A DNA stretch of 13,886 nucleotides from Puniceicoccales bacterium (lineage in GTDB: Bacteria; Verrucomicrobiota; Verrucomicrobiia; Opitutales; JAIRKQ01): the NCBI GenBank assembly GCA_031273725.1, contig JAISRG010000086.1, positions 1-13,886 on the forward strand, written 5' to 3'. The position numbers and the translations under genes are program-made. Positions 13,730 to 13,886 of this stretch are shown piece after piece (position 1 is the first letter of the stretch; each line of letters begins with the position of its first letter). The notes under the pieces are model-generated. The model worked only from the letters and a program-made list of their open reading frames with translations, ran no database searches and was not told the DNA's origin.

Positions 13730-13746
13730 TCAATCAGTGATTAATT
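13724..13746 (+). terminator. AT-rich hairpin at the aldehyde dehydrogenase stop codon
   Basis: AATTGATCA (13724-13732) and TGATTAATT (13738-13746) form a 9-bp stem with one G-U pair and a 5-nt loop. The stem includes the TGA stop. Only a short T-rich stretch follows, so its strength as a terminator is doubtful. Confidence 0.35.
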
Positions 13747-13782
13747 TAGTGAGCGTATGGTTGAAATTAACTTAGGAAAGCC

Positions 13783-13798
13783 ACCTTACAGTTAAGGT
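13783..13798. terminator. Short hairpin at the stop codon of the convergent gene
   Basis: ACCTTA and TAAGGT form a 6-bp stem with a CAGT loop. The stem contains the TAA stop of the minus-strand gene that enters the window from the right. It could help end transcription in either direction; no U-tract is present. Confidence 0.25.
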
Positions 13799-13886
13799 AG
13801 CGTGGAATTACTTTTAAAATTTGCTGCGGGAAGAGCATGGACCCATTTTATTTCGGTGATTTCGTGAAGTGAAAGGTTGAAAAGCT
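13792..13886 (-). CDS. C-terminal end of an unidentified protein (possibly NUDIX-like)
   Basis: Read on the minus strand, a frame enters from the window edge and gives 30 residues (FNLSLHEITEIKWVHALPAA near its beginning) before a TAA at 13792-13794. The pattern 'HEI.EIKWV..LP' is reminiscent of the C-terminal beta strand and helix of NUDIX hydrolases, where an 'E(I)..(I/A)(R/K)W(V/F)' segment leads into a 'eLP' helix. With so little sequence this is a guess. A second minus-strand frame is also open over part of the stretch but reads less like protein. It converges on the aldehyde dehydrogenase, with a 62-nt spacer. Confidence 0.35.
   Translation of the reverse strand, partial: LFNLSLHEITEIKWVHALPAANFKSNSTLP

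Noticed and set aside
13725..13734. ATTGATCAAT palindrome as an attachment site or operator
   Set aside because: A 10-bp palindrome is explained by the larger hairpin around the stop codon and is common by chance; there is no integrase or direct repeat nearby.
1..13886. CRISPR arrays, insertion sequences, prophage, tRNA or rRNA genes
   Set aside because: I saw no regularly spaced repeats, transposase or integrase motifs, phage genes or cloverleaf-like sequences on either strand.

Overview
This window is a densely coded bacterial chromosome segment, moderately AT-rich, using the standard code with UGA as a stop. The organism is probably a Gram-negative (diderm) bacterium living at least partly without oxygen. 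Two lipid A/LPS genes (lpxI, waaA) show an outer membrane, and an ExbB/ExbD-like pair fits that. An [FeFe] hydrogenase and an AdhE-type CoA-acylating aldehyde dehydrogenase indicate fermentative redox metabolism. ClpC in an LPS-bearing cell, and the style of the ExbD protein, make me lean towards the PVC group (Verrucomicrobiota, possibly Opitutae). This is an inference from gene content; no 16S or marker tree was possible.

Layout. Position 1-133 is the 3' end of a + strand hemW-like gene. It converges on a small minus-strand membrane protein gene (177-416). A four-gene minus-strand cluster then reads from about 4765 down to 614: dnaN (sliding clamp), waaA/kdtA (Kdo transferase), a TrmH/SpoU-type RNA methyltransferase, and lpxI (UDP-2,3-diacylglucosamine hydrolase). 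Spacings of 24, 7 and 44 nt suggest one operon mixing replication, RNA modification and LPS synthesis. An 85-bp divergent spacer separates dnaN from ligA (NAD+-dependent DNA ligase), which is followed on the + strand by clpC.

After a 239-nt spacer come exbB-like and exbD-like genes that overlap by 20 nt. Next are a group B-like monomeric [FeFe] hydrogenase and a stand-alone aldehyde dehydrogenase that corresponds to the N-terminal half of AdhE. The window ends inside an unidentified minus-strand gene that converges on the dehydrogenase.

How the genes work together. lpxI and waaA act at successive stages of lipid A-Kdo assembly. dnaN and ligA are divergently paired replication genes with overlapping candidate promoters. 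The hydrogenase and the aldehyde dehydrogenase could both dispose of fermentation electrons, as H2 and via acetaldehyde.

I found no CRISPR array, transposase, tRNA, rRNA or clear prophage, and no convincing new multi-gene system. The points most worth a second look are: (1) a 34-bp element shared by two distant spacers, with only transition differences and a shared short reading frame; (2) a 12-codon frame with an ideal ribosome binding site that overlaps the exbB start and could be a coupling leader or a frameshift; and (3) ExbB/ExbD proteins that appear to lack the residues normally needed for proton flow.
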